Shown piece by piece: positions 1-5,296 of a stretch of DNA of 21,748 bases. Under the pieces are notes generated by a model that saw only the letters and a program-made list of their open reading frames with translations, did no database searches and had not been told where the DNA came from. The DNA comes from an uncultured Oscillospiraceae bacterium (lineage in GTDB: Bacteria > Bacillota > Clostridia > Oscillospirales > Ruminococcaceae): contig CAJUHS010000027.1 in NCBI GenBank assembly GCA_910586535.1, positions 1 through 21,748 of the forward strand, given 5' to 3'. The first letter of the stretch is position 1. Each line of letters starts with the position of its first letter. Both the position numbers and the translations under genes were made by a program.

Positions 1-252
1 ATTAGCCACGACGGAGCTGTTTTCCCACGCCACGACGGAGCTGTTTTCCCACGCCACGACGGAGCTGTTTCCCCGCGCCACGACGGAGCTGTTTCCCCAC
101 GCCACGACGCTCCAATAATACCTATTTGTAATTTTTACAGTAGCCGTGCAATTAACGTAAATCCCGCCTTTAAAACCAAGAGGAATATCGTCCAGTTCCT
201 TTTGATTATGTACAGTTATCTCACGGATTTCATCATAATTGATATTACTCAT
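1..252 (-). CDS. Octapeptide-repeat protein (3' end outside window)
   Basis: The frame is open from an ATG at 252 to the window edge (84 codons, no stop). A GGAGG Shine-Dalgarno site at about 257-261 sits 4 to 5 nt before the start. The first 47 or so residues are unique (starting MSNINYDEIREITVHNQKEL). Copies of an eight-residue unit of the form N-S-S-V-V-A-W/R-G/E follow. Alternating small polar and valine residues with a fixed period suggest a stacked beta-solenoid; that is inference. From memory, similar NSSVVA-type repeat proteins occur in Firmicutes genomes and prophages, with no function I can name. Variation is confined to Trp/Arg and Gly/Glu positions, consistent with recent repeat expansion. 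It lies at the left end of the leftward gene series but may be expressed separately. Confidence 0.8.
   Translation of the reverse strand, partial: MSNINYDEIREITVHNQKELDDIPLGFKGGIYVNCTATVKITNRYYWSVVAWGNSSVVARGNSSVVAWENSSVVAWENSSVVAN
5..109. repeat. 24-bp tandem repeat array, four units plus a partial unit
   Basis: Four consecutive 24-bp units start at 5, 29, 53 and 77, and a fifth partial unit runs from 101 to 109. The first two are identical; the others differ at a few bases in the last third. The period is eight codons and stays in frame with the leftward gene covering it, so these are coding repeats, not spaced CRISPR-type repeats. The array probably continues past the window edge. Confidence 0.95.
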
Positions 253-269
253 AATTTTCCTCCAAATAC

Positions 270-298
270 TTGACAAATTTAGTTTTTAGGAATATAAT
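270..298 (+). promoter_or_regulatory. Consensus sigma-A promoter for a short rightward transcript
   Basis: TTGACA at 270-275 and TATAAT at 293-298 are separated by exactly 17 nt, a perfect match to the vegetative consensus. It points away from the octapeptide-repeat gene. The only thing downstream on this strand before a terminator is about 30 nt without an open frame. Confidence 0.75.
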
Positions 299-304
299 AA
301 AAAC

Positions 305-370
305 AGAATATTTTTCATCATATTCCCCTTTTTGAGCTTGTGCCGTGCCAGCGGTGCAAGCTCATTTTTT
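305..370 (+). ncRNA. Candidate small RNA, about 65 nt
   Basis: A transcript from the promoter at 270-298 would begin near 305 and end in the U-tract at 365-370, after the hairpin at 334-363. It has no start codon with a ribosome site. A C-rich stretch at 324-333 (TCCCCTTTTT) is single-stranded in this model. It is complementary to the AAAAAGGGGA Shine-Dalgarno region of the leftward gene starting at 2422, so a trans-acting role is possible but unproven. The 3' end overlaps the 3' end of the membrane-peptide gene on the other strand. Confidence 0.5.
334..370 (+). terminator. Intrinsic terminator of the candidate small RNA
   Basis: Arms 334-345 and 352-363 pair (GAGCTTG against CAAGCTC, then a GC-rich top with two G-U pairs) around a 6-nt loop, followed by A and six T residues. 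There is no T run on the opposite side, so it should act on rightward transcription only. Confidence 0.75.
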
Positions 371-556
371 ATTATCCTTGTCGGGAAGAGTAAGCATACC
401 GCTTAAAAATCCGCTTATCCCCATAGCCGCAAAGACGATTACAGAATAACCAATAGCCTGTCCGACACTTATTATGTACTGGTCTAAACTGCCCACGATA
501 AAGAACACGGCAAACCAAGACAAAATAAATATCAGGGTCAATATCTTACGCTTCAT
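362..556 (-). CDS. Small membrane protein with two predicted helices
   Basis: This 64-residue protein has two hydrophobic stretches, about residues 5-22 and 32-54, joined by a short loop with Asp and Gln, and a charged C-terminus (DKDNKK). Its ATG overlaps the TGA of the HTH gene upstream in the ATGA arrangement (553-556), so the two are probably translationally coupled; a GAAAGG site lies upstream. I do not recognise the family. Small two-helix proteins in phage early or lysogeny regions include holin-like, exclusion and toxin-like peptides, and nothing here decides between them. Confidence 0.7.
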   Translation of the reverse strand: MKRKILTLIFILSWFAVFFIVGSLDQYIISVGQAIGYSVIVFAAMGISGFLSGMLTLPDKDNKK

Positions 557-795
557 ATTCGCTTTCCTTTCGTTTTTTGAGGCAGCCCGCCGTTCGGAGG
601 AAAATATGTAAAAATCTCGCTTTGAGGCACTTCCAAAAAGTCAAGAATTTTATATACCTCGTCAATACGCCAGCTTATATTTTTAGACAGCCGGCTTGAA
701 ACATACCCCCGACTTTTGTCTAAAAAGTGTGCCAAAGCCTCCCCAGTCACCTCCAGCTCTGCCATTCTTCCCCTAAGTTTTGCGTATGGTTTCAT
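553..795 (-). CDS. Small HTH phage regulator
   Basis: This is an 80-residue protein. Residues 4-62 resemble the single-domain HTH proteins of Firmicutes phages: an YAKLRGRMAEL opening, a helix pair around EALAHFLDKSRGYVSSRLS, and a DEVYKILDFLEVP closing helix. The C-terminus carries the EIFTYFP-type tail typical of DUF739-like regulators. An AGGAG site lies about 9 nt before the ATG. It belongs to a leftward operon in which it follows the 62-residue gene and overlaps the membrane peptide by 4 nt. The target is unknown; it could be a Cro-like or accessory early regulator. Confidence 0.75.
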   Translation of the reverse strand: MKPYAKLRGRMAELEVTGEALAHFLDKSRGYVSSRLSKNISWRIDEVYKILDFLEVPQSEIFTYFPPNGGLPQKTKGKRI

Positions 796-832
796 AGGTT
801 ATTTTCAACTCCTTTCATAGACTGTTTATTAG

Positions 833-1021
833 TCATTCAGACAGTATACCCTCGGTTTTTGCTGATAAAATCGCATTTTCAGATGAGAGTTTAATTTCTC
901 GTTCAAGCTTTTTCTTTTGTTGAGAAAAGTGTGTCTCAACAATGTAGTAAGTCTTCTGCCATTCTGAATAGGATATACCGTCGAGCTGTTTTATCAGTTC
1001 TATAACTTTATCGTTATTCAA
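833..1021 (-). CDS. Small hypothetical protein, probable TTG start
   Basis: The protein is 62 residues from a TTG at 1021, or 65 from a GTG at 1028-1030. The TTG is preferred because the AAAGGGGGTG Shine-Dalgarno site runs into the GTG, while it sits about 6 nt before the TTG. With that start the gene overlaps the end of the 116-residue gene upstream by 8 nt, so translation is probably coupled. The sequence is charged and helical (Lys, Glu and Gln rich in the second half). It has no family motif I recognise. It is part of the leftward operon from 1849 to 362. Confidence 0.6.
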   Translation of the reverse strand: MNNDKVIELIKQLDGISYSEWQKTYYIVETHFSQQKKKLEREIKLSSENAILSAKTEGILSE

Positions 1022-1364
1022 CCGTCGCACCCCCTTTCAAGTCTTGTTCAAATAGCTTACGTAAATTTCTTGCTTTCTCTGCAAATTGTTTGGCATATCT
1101 TTCCTCTGCTCTTTGTTTAAGCTTCTCCCTATCTTGAATGATAAGTTCTGTCACTTCTTTTACATTTTTTGTAAAATCTGTTATTGTTTCAATAGATTTT
1201 TCAACTAACTCTATATCCGCAAGATGGCTTATTAATTGTACATTTTCTTCACGAAGAAGAACTACAATAGCCTCTCGCATATCTCTTTTTGCACAAAGGT
1301 ATTTTAACCTTATGCAATCGAGAGCTTCAAGTTTTTCAAAATCCATATCCATATCAGAAAGCAT
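1014..1364 (-). CDS. Coiled-coil hypothetical protein
   Basis: This 116-residue protein is almost wholly helical in appearance, with heptad-like Leu/Ile/Val spacing from residue 30 to 110 and a strongly charged region (about 75-110) rich in Lys, Glu and Arg. AGGAAGTGA lies about 11 nt upstream of the ATG at 1364; an internal ATG five codons later is an alternative. It follows the 67-residue HTH gene and overlaps the next gene. A rightward open frame covers much of it (1138-1722) but has no ribosome site. The family is not recognised, and a structural or partner-binding role is only a guess. Confidence 0.65.
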   Translation of the reverse strand: MLSDMDMDFEKLEALDCIRLKYLCAKRDMREAIVVLLREENVQLISHLADIELVEKSIETITDFTKNVKEVTELIIQDREKLKQRAEERYAKQFAEKARNLRKLFEQDLKGGATVE

Positions 1365-1373
1365 TATTAATAT

Positions 1374-1577
1374 TCACTTCCTTTCAATAGCCGTGATGTT
1401 CAAAATTTTGCACATCAGTAAAAATTCGTCGGCAGATAAAACGAGTTTGCCGTTAAGAACGCCGCTTAACCTTTGCTTGTTCATTTTAACGCCCGCTTCA
1501 TTGATTTTTCGTACAAGCCACACCTGCGTCCGCCCGCTTTCGGTAAGCTCTGTTTTGATAATTTCGCTTGCGGTCAT
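1374..1577 (-). CDS. Small HTH phage-type regulator
   Basis: This is a 67-residue protein from the ATG at 1577. A longer GTG start at 1595 is unlikely because the Shine-Dalgarno GGAGGTG lies between the two. Residues 6-62 form an XRE-like HTH: TQVWLVRKINEAGVKMNKQ as the helix pair, a recognition part RLSGVLNGK, then a closing helix around DEFLLMCKILNI. That layout is common in Clostridia phage repressor-like proteins. Its start lies 2 nt after the stop of the preceding gene, so the two are cotranscribed and likely coupled. Confidence 0.75.
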   Translation of the reverse strand: MTASEIIKTELTESGRTQVWLVRKINEAGVKMNKQRLSGVLNGKLVLSADEFLLMCKILNITAIERK

Positions 1578-1579
1578 AT

Positions 1580-1849
1580 TCACACCTCCGTGCACGATCC
1601 CGACGAAACAAGCGAATGAGCGGACATGCGGTTTATTTCTTTTTCGCTCATTCTCAGCACTTCTCTTGCTTCGCTATAGGTTACTTTTGCAAGTTCAAAT
1701 GCTGTTACGATTTCCGAAGTGAGGTTTTTAAGGTATTTGCGCCGCTCTGCCCTTTTCTGCTCTGTTTCGGGTGTGGGGCGCAGCATACCTTTGCCTATTG
1801 CGTAGAACGTCTCACCGTTAACGGTAACAATGTTTACACTTTCGTTCAT
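1580..1849 (-). CDS. Hypothetical phage early protein
   Basis: The protein has 89 residues from the ATG at 1849. A GTG three codons earlier sits inside the AAAGGAGGTG Shine-Dalgarno site and is unlikely to be used. The N-terminal 20 residues look like a short beta hairpin (ESVNIVTVNGETFYAIGKG). A Lys/Arg/Glu-rich helical region follows, and then a part resembling a second helix pair (YSEAREVLRMSEKEINRM) that may bind nucleic acid. It is the first gene of the leftward operon, expressed from the promoter at 1879-1907. I cannot assign a family. Confidence 0.65.
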   Translation of the reverse strand: MNESVNIVTVNGETFYAIGKGMLRPTPETEQKRAERRKYLKNLTSEIVTAFELAKVTYSEAREVLRMSEKEINRMSAHSLVSSGSCTEV

Positions 1850-1878
1850 CTTGTTCACCTCCTTTCGCTACAGCGGAC

Positions 1879-1907
1879 ACTATCGGTATTTTTTAAATTT
1901 ATGTCAA
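1879..1907 (-). promoter_or_regulatory. Leftward promoter of the small-gene operon
   Basis: On the leftward strand TTGACA (1907-1902) is followed after 17 nt by GATAGT (1884-1879), a 4-of-6 match to the -10 box. It is back to back with the rightward promoter at 1915-1943; the two -35 boxes form an inverted repeat, TGTCAA-N7-TTGACA. Confidence 0.5.
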
Positions 1908-1914
1908 AAACATA

Positions 1915-1943
1915 TTGACACTCACCTTATTTTGCAGTAAAAT
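1915..1943 (+). promoter_or_regulatory. Rightward sigma-A promoter of the 57-residue gene
   Basis: TTGACA at 1915-1920 and TAAAAT at 1938-1943 have a 17-nt spacer. The start of transcription would be near 1950, leaving a leader of about 57 nt before the ATG at 2007. Confidence 0.75.
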
Positions 1944-2006
1944 AATTAAATAAAGATTTCTTTAAAAAATTTTTACTTATCTTCATTTTGCAAAGGGGGT
2001 GAGATA

Positions 2007-2180
2007 ATGACGCGTGAAGAATGTGCTATATTTACTGAGGCAGCTATTAATTCAGGCGCAATTAACTTTTGCCATGTAACAAGCAACGATGAAAAAGAAA
2101 TTGAAGAAGCCAATTTATTTAACGCTCGGCAAATTAACAATTTTTTCAATGCCTTGATTGACGAAAGCGAAAACCTCTAA
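2007..2180 (+). CDS. 57-residue acidic small protein
   Basis: A complete small gene: promoter at 1915-1943, AAAGGGGGTGAG ribosome site 5 to 8 nt before the ATG, a 57-residue frame ending in TAA, and an intrinsic terminator 13 nt later. The protein begins MTREECAIFTEAAINSGAIN and is acidic, with two cysteines (residues 6 and 22) and a C-terminal half rich in Asn, Glu and Phe. I do not recognise it. It is monocistronic and runs against its neighbours, which is unusual in a packed phage early region. That suggests it is expressed separately, perhaps in the lysogen or as an anti-repressor or small inhibitor; this is inference. Confidence 0.7.
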   Translation: MTREECAIFTEAAINSGAINFCHVTSNDEKEIEEANLFNARQINNFFNALIDESENL

Positions 2181-2192
2181 ATATCGCTGTCT

Positions 2193-2236
2193 TACCCCTG
2201 CTTGTTGATCGCAGTTAACAAGCGGGGTATTTTTTA
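2193..2236 (+). terminator. Intrinsic terminator after the 57-residue gene
   Basis: GCTTGTT at 2200-2206 pairs with AACAAGC at 2217-2223, and TACCCC at 2193-2198 with GGGGTA at 2224-2229, with one bulged T. A T-rich tract follows at 2230-2236. The opposite strand lacks a T run, so leftward transcription should pass. Confidence 0.75.
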
Positions 2237-2422
2237 TCTCTCTATGTATTCTAAAGAAACAAAATTTTTAAGCGAAAGTGCCCCGCTGCCTTTTAGCGTT
2301 GTATAGCTCAACACATTTCCGTTTTCGGAAATATGCCAAGAAACAACGTTTTCTATCACAACAGGACGAATGCGCCGTTTATACTTGATAACAAGCTTAC
2401 ATACGCGGTTTGCGTTTGCCAT
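2234..2422 (-). CDS. Small basic hypothetical protein
   Basis: This 62-residue protein has an N-terminal half rich in Arg/Lys (NRVCKLVIKYKRRIRPVVIE) and a C-terminal half predicted as beta strands. The AAAAGGGGAGGTG ribosome site lies about 6 nt before the ATG and is one of the strongest in the window. It is the last gene of the leftward operon from 3024, and a long hairpin at 2451-2493 lies just upstream. The short strand-rich layout is common among unassigned phage early proteins. No family is recognised. Confidence 0.65.
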   Translation of the reverse strand: MANANRVCKLVIKYKRRIRPVVIENVVSWHISENGNVLSYTTLKGSGALSLKNFVSLEYIER

Positions 2423-2450
2423 AATATCACCTCCCCTTTTTTGACGTACC

Positions 2451-2493
2451 TTTTACTCTTGATGTTCAACATCATTGAATATCAAGAGTAAAA
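2451..2493 (-). other. Long hairpin over the end of the DUF739-like gene
   Basis: TTTTACTCTTGATGTTCAA (2451-2469) and TTGAATATCAAGAGTAAAA (2475-2493) form a 19-bp stem with one mismatch and a 5-nt loop. It covers the last codons and stop of the gene ending at 2472 and lies about 10 nt upstream of the next ribosome site. There is no U-tract after it in the leftward direction, so it is more likely an mRNA processing, stability or attenuation element than a terminator. Confidence 0.6.
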
Positions 2494-2690
2494 AAATAAG
2501 TCTGAATTTCGTCTGCATTCAGTCCCAAAACATCAAGAGCTTTCAATATTTCAGGCTGTTTAAATGCAATCTTGTTGTTTAACTTCATAGAAATGGTTCT
2601 CTCAGATAGCCCCATTTTCTCGGCAAACACCGCTTGCGTACCGCACTTTTCGGTAATTTTGCCGTTTAGCTTTGCATAGTTAAATGCCAT
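2472..2690 (-). CDS. DUF739-like HTH phage regulator
   Basis: The protein has 72 residues from the ATG at 2690; the GGGAGTGATG ribosome site lies just before it, so an upstream ATG at 2714 is not used. It matches the DUF739 pattern: a FNYAKLNGKITEKCGTQ opening, helix pair AVFAEKMGLSERTISMKLN, a PEILKALDVLGL helix, and the YFFTLDIQ tail near the stop. Such proteins are single-domain DNA-binding regulators of Firmicutes temperate phages. It is second in the leftward operon facing the repressor, so a Cro-like or early regulatory function is plausible. Confidence 0.85.
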   Translation of the reverse strand: MAFNYAKLNGKITEKCGTQAVFAEKMGLSERTISMKLNNKIAFKQPEILKALDVLGLNADEIQTYFFTLDIQ

Positions 2691-2808
2691 TACATCACTC
2701 CCATTAACTTGCATAATTGTTAAGCAATATTAATTTAATTTCTTTGACCTTTCAGATGTAATACCTAAGATGTTTTTTATTAGCGTTCCGCTAATTAGCT
2801 TTTTTATT

Positions 2809-2827
2809 GGTAACTTTTAAAGTTACC
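2809..2827. promoter_or_regulatory. Perfect 19-bp palindrome related to the operator half-sites
   Basis: GGTAACTTT-T-AAAGTTACC is a perfect inverted repeat with 9-bp arms at the stop codon of the gene at 2827-3024. Its arms contain the GTAACTT sequence also found in the repressor operators at 3071-3139, so it may be an outlying operator. A hairpin in the leftward mRNA is the alternative. Confidence 0.45.
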
Positions 2828-3024
2828 TAACGATTAAAAAAAACAAACATAGGATTTTCAATTTCAAGCAAATCAATCATTTTTTCGATTTCGTCACTTC
2901 CAAAAACCTTTTTTTTCATGCGGTCGCTGAAGGTTTTATCAGAAATGCCAATTGCCTTTGCTACCTTTGACTGCGTTAATCCCTTGCGGAGTATTGCAGC
3001 TCTAAGCTCATTGGTTTGTACCAT
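2827..3024 (-). CDS. Cro-like HTH regulator, first gene of the early leftward operon
   Basis: This is a 65-residue XRE-type HTH protein: LRAAILRKGLTQSKVAKAIG and ISDKTFSDRMKKKVFGSDE are the helix pair and recognition segment, followed by IEKMIDLLEIENPMFVFF. The final motif is shared by many Firmicutes phage regulators. GAGGTGATT precedes the ATG at 3024. It is divergent from the three-HTH repressor gene, and its promoter (3060-3088) mirrors the repressor promoter. This is the usual position of the Cro counterpart in a lysis/lysogeny switch. The Cro-like role is inferred from position and size. Confidence 0.85.
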   Translation of the reverse strand: MVQTNELRAAILRKGLTQSKVAKAIGISDKTFSDRMKKKVFGSDEIEKMIDLLEIENPMFVFFNR

Positions 3025-3059
3025 GATTTAATCACCTCGCAACTTATTAAGTTACTGTA

Positions 3060-3088
3060 AGTATAGCACACAAAAAGTAACTTGTCAA
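3060..3088 (-). promoter_or_regulatory. Leftward early promoter
   Basis: On the leftward strand TTGACA (3088-3083) and TATACT (3065-3060) are 17 nt apart. The -35 box lies inside the palindromic core ACTTGTCAAGT at 3080-3090, so a protein bound there would block polymerase. Confidence 0.8.
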
Positions 3089-3090
3089 GT
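3071..3090. promoter_or_regulatory. Operator, left copy of a 20-bp inverted repeat
   Basis: The 20 bp at 3071-3090 are the exact reverse complement of 3120-3139. The core ACTTGTCAAGT is a palindrome, and a further AGTAACTTTT half-site follows at 3089-3098 as a direct repeat. It overlaps the -35 box of the leftward promoter. Confidence 0.75.
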
Positions 3091-3119
3091 AACTTTTGAA
3101 AATTATTTTTACAAATTTC

Positions 3120-3139
3120 ACTTGACAAGTTACTTTTTG
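3120..3139. promoter_or_regulatory. Operator, right copy of the 20-bp inverted repeat
   Basis: ACTTGACAAGTTACTTTTTG repeats the left operator exactly in opposite orientation and overlaps the -35 box of the rightward promoter. The two copies are separated by 29 bp, which would suit cooperative binding or looping by one repressor. Confidence 0.75.
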
Positions 3140-3150
3140 CGATATATAAT
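3122..3150 (+). promoter_or_regulatory. Rightward repressor promoter
   Basis: TTGACA at 3122-3127 and TATAAT at 3145-3150 are 17 nt apart, a perfect consensus. The transcript start would be only about 15 nt before the repressor ATG. It serves the rightward operon that runs to the integrase. Confidence 0.85.
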
Positions 3151-3170
3151 GAAAAAAGAGGTGATAAAAA

Positions 3171-4214
3171 ATGACAAAAGCGGAAAGAATACGCATATTG
3201 CGAGAGGATAGGGGCATATCACAAGTTGAACTCGCAGAACGTATTGGGGTATCCAAACAAAATATGTATAAATACGAGAATGATATTATTACAAATATCC
3301 CAAGTGATAAGATTGAATCTATGGCAAAAGTGTTAAATGTTTCGCCTGGGTATATAATGGGTTGGGAAGATGACAAAGATAAAATATCCGATATTTCTGC
3401 AACAAATGCGAACGAATCTATGATTGGTAACAGACTGAAACAACTTCGTGAAAACAAAGGATATAATATGCGTCAAATGGCAGCAGCTTTAAATTTACCA
3501 TATACAACATATGTAAATTATGAAAAAGGCGAAAGAGAACCTAATTCAGAGCAGCTTATTTTGTTTTCAAAATATTTTGATGTTTCAATTGACTATATTA
3601 TTGGAATTAAAAATGACATTAAAAGTTGTGAACTTCCCAACATAAAGGAGTTTAACATAGAAGAAAGAACCAAAAGCACATTAGCTGACCGATTGAAACA
3701 AATCATGAGAGAAAGGAATATAAAACAAGTCGATATATTAGAAGCTTGCAAGCCATATTGCAAAAAGTATGGTGTGAAGCTTGAAAAAAACGATTTAAGT
3801 CAATATATTTCAGGCAAGGTAACGCCCGGACAGGACAAACTTACAATTTTAGGCTTGGCTTTAGATGTAAATGAAGTTTGGCTAATGGGCTACAATATTC
3901 CGCACGGAAGAAAAGACTTAGACCTCATTGAAGAAAAAATACGAGACGGTAACTGTTGTCAACTTTTAGATAAATGCCATAATACCGAAATATATACCGC
4001 TGTTGAAATGCTTATTAAGCTTGACACATTCGATCTCGGTCGTATTATCGGCAATATTGAAACAATGCTCAAAGCCGAAAAATACACGGAAAAAAATCAA
4101 CAGGTGACTACAATATACCGCGCGGCGCGTTCTGATGATAGCCACCCTCCAGAGATTGTTGAAACAGAAAAAGATTTCAGTAAAATACCAACTACTAAAA
4201 ATTCAAAGCTATAA
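3171..4214 (+). CDS. Phage repressor with three HTH domains
   Basis: A 347-residue DNA-binding protein. HTH 1 spans about residues 5-64 (ISQVELAERIGVSKQNMYKY). HTH 2 spans about 86-145 (NMRQMAAALNLPYTTYVNYE, then the NSEQLILFSKYFDVSIDYIIG segment). A third, longer HTH-like unit spans 172-240 (IKQVDILEACKPYCKKYGVK, then NDLSQYISGKVTPGQDKLTI). The C-terminus (about 275-347) has a helical part and the YRAARSDD tail seen in Clostridia phage repressors. There is no S24 peptidase domain, so LexA-like self-cleavage is not expected. Relief of repression is more likely through the ImmA-type peptidase encoded next, as in the ICEBs1 ImmR/ImmA pair. AGAGGTG precedes the ATG. Autoregulation is suggested by the operator over its promoter. 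Three HTH units in one chain are unusual; most such repressors have one. Confidence 0.85.
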   Translation: MTKAERIRILREDRGISQVELAERIGVSKQNMYKYENDIITNIPSDKIESMAKVLNVSPGYIMGWEDDKDKISDISATNANESMIGNRLKQLRENKGYNMRQMAAALNLPYTTYVNYEKGEREPNSEQLILFSKYFDVSIDYIIGIKNDIKSCELPNIKEFNIEERTKSTLADRLKQIMRERNIKQVDILEACKPYCKKYGVKLEKNDLSQYISGKVTPGQDKLTILGLALDVNEVWLMGYNIPHGRKDLDLIEEKIRDGNCCQLLDKCHNTEIYTAVEMLIKLDTFDLGRIIGNIETMLKAEKYTEKNQQVTTIYRAARSDDSHPPEIVETEKDFSKIPTTKNSKL

Positions 4215-4230
4215 CAGGAATAAAAACACC

Positions 4231-4253
4231 CCGACAGTAAAAAATACTGTCGG
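4231..4253 (+). promoter_or_regulatory. Hairpin masking the ribosome site of the ImmA-type gene
   Basis: CCGACAGTA (4231-4239) pairs perfectly with TACTGTCGG (4245-4253) around an AAAAA loop. The last two bases of the stem are the first two of the GGAGG ribosome site at 4252-4256. There is no U-tract, so this looks like a control of translation, not a terminator. Confidence 0.6.
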
Positions 4254-4255
4254 AG

Positions 4256-4855
4256 GTGGTAGTCCTGAAAAATATAGATGTATATGGTTTTTACGGACGG
4301 TACAAAAATGTACGTGACGCGGCATGGCAAACGCTTGTTGATTTCAATGTCAACTCGCTCCCGATATCTCTGCTGTCTATATGTACCAAAATTGGCATAT
4401 CAATTATCGAAAACAAGAATGTTCACGAATTGCGTCAAGGCGAGAGCGGCGTTTCGGTAAAACAAGGGGACAAGTGGTACATCATAGTAGAAGATACCGA
4501 AATGCTACAGCGTCAGCGTTTTACCACAGCGCATGAGTTGGCTCATATCCTTTTGGGACACGAAATGCGAAACGGCTATTATACAAGACGCGAAAACATT
4601 GTTAAATCTGCCGATGAAACCGAGGCGGATATGTTTGCAGCCCGTTTGCTTGCCCCCGCGTGTGTCCTCTGGGGAATTAACGCTCAAACAGCGGAACAAA
4701 TCGCCGCGGTGTGCAATATAAGTCGTGAGGCGGCTAAAATTCGCGCTGAACGTATGGAAGTGCTTCGCAAGCGCGGAAAGTTTTTGACATCTCCGCTTGA
4801 ACGTCAGGTGTACCAACAATTTGAAAGCTATATACAAAACAACCGCCTTAACTGA
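4256..4855 (+). CDS. immA: ImmA/IrrE-type zinc metallopeptidase
   Basis: A protein of up to 199 residues with the ImmA/IrrE (COG2856) layout. The zinc site is HELAH at about residues 93-97, then a downstream glutamate in ETEADMFAARLLAP (about 123) typical of this family. Known members cut a partner repressor (ImmA on ImmR in ICEBs1; IrrE on DdrO in Deinococcus). Here the partner is probably the repressor 41 nt upstream. The start is odd: the GTG at 4256 overlaps the GGAGG site, and no other standard start exists in frame nearby. A CTG at 4265, 8 nt after GGAGG, is better spaced and may be the real start. Together with the hairpin over the ribosome site this points to low, controlled translation. 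The gene symbol reflects family and position only. Confidence 0.88.
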   Translation: MVVLKNIDVYGFYGRYKNVRDAAWQTLVDFNVNSLPISLLSICTKIGISIIENKNVHELRQGESGVSVKQGDKWYIIVEDTEMLQRQRFTTAHELAHILLGHEMRNGYYTRRENIVKSADETEADMFAARLLAPACVLWGINAQTAEQIAAVCNISREAAKIRAERMEVLRKRGKFLTSPLERQVYQQFESYIQNNRLN

Positions 4856-4864
4856 TAGGCGGTT
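4841..4864 (+). other. Intercistronic hairpin 1
   Basis: AACCGCCT (4841-4848) pairs with AGGCGGTT (4857-4864) and spans the stop codon of the peptidase gene. It is followed by GAAATAAAC without a U-tract. The right arm and tail resemble those of hairpin 2 at 5297-5316 (shared AGGCGGYTGAAATAA). Confidence 0.6.
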
Positions 4865-4924
4865 GAAATAAACGGTAATACAACATATTCGTAAATAACA
4901 AATAATAATTGCGGTGATAAAAGC

Positions 4925-5284
4925 ATGTCTAAATTCCATTTGCGTTTACGCGAATTACGCAATTCAAGAAAATTATCACAACAGGAGCTTGCAAATTATC
5001 TTCAAATATCCAAAAGCAGTATCAATATGTACGAACGTGGAGAAAGAGAACCGGGACTTGACACATTAGAAGCAATTGCTGATTTTTTCAATGTTGATAT
5101 GGATTATTTGAGTGGCAAGGCAACAGAAATAAAAATATTTGATACTAAAGACGATATAACATCACATGAGAGAGAAATTATAAACGCATATCGGGAACAG
5201 TCCGAAAGCGTTCAAATAGCTATATGTAAAATGCTTGATGTTGATTATGAGGTTTCGGAAGCTCAAGCTAAGAAAATCGTATGA
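4925..5284 (+). CDS. XRE-family regulator
   Basis: A 119-residue protein with one clear HTH at residues 5-64: LRLRELRNSRKLSQQELANY, then the recognition helix in SKSSINMYERGEREPGLDTL, and the DFFNVDMDYLSGK closing part typical of XRE regulators. Residues 70-119 form a helical tail (HEREIINAYREQSESVQIAI) that probably mediates dimerisation, as in SinR-like and phage repressors. The ribosome site is weak (GCGGTGATAAAAGC). It lies third in the lysogeny operon between hairpins 1 and 2. Two XRE regulators in one operon suggest a layered switch or immunity to a relative. Its own targets are unknown. Confidence 0.88.
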   Translation: MSKFHLRLRELRNSRKLSQQELANYLQISKSSINMYERGEREPGLDTLEAIADFFNVDMDYLSGKATEIKIFDTKDDITSHEREIINAYREQSESVQIAICKMLDVDYEVSEAQAKKIV

Positions 5285-5296
5285 AAATAAAAATGA

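Noticed and set aside
1..110. Regular repeats resembling a CRISPR array
   Set aside because: The 24-bp units are directly adjacent without spacers and are in frame with a leftward coding sequence that has a good ribosome site.
1138..1918. Rightward frames of 194 and 116 codons
   Set aside because: They run opposite a coherent leftward operon with good ribosome sites, and have none themselves.
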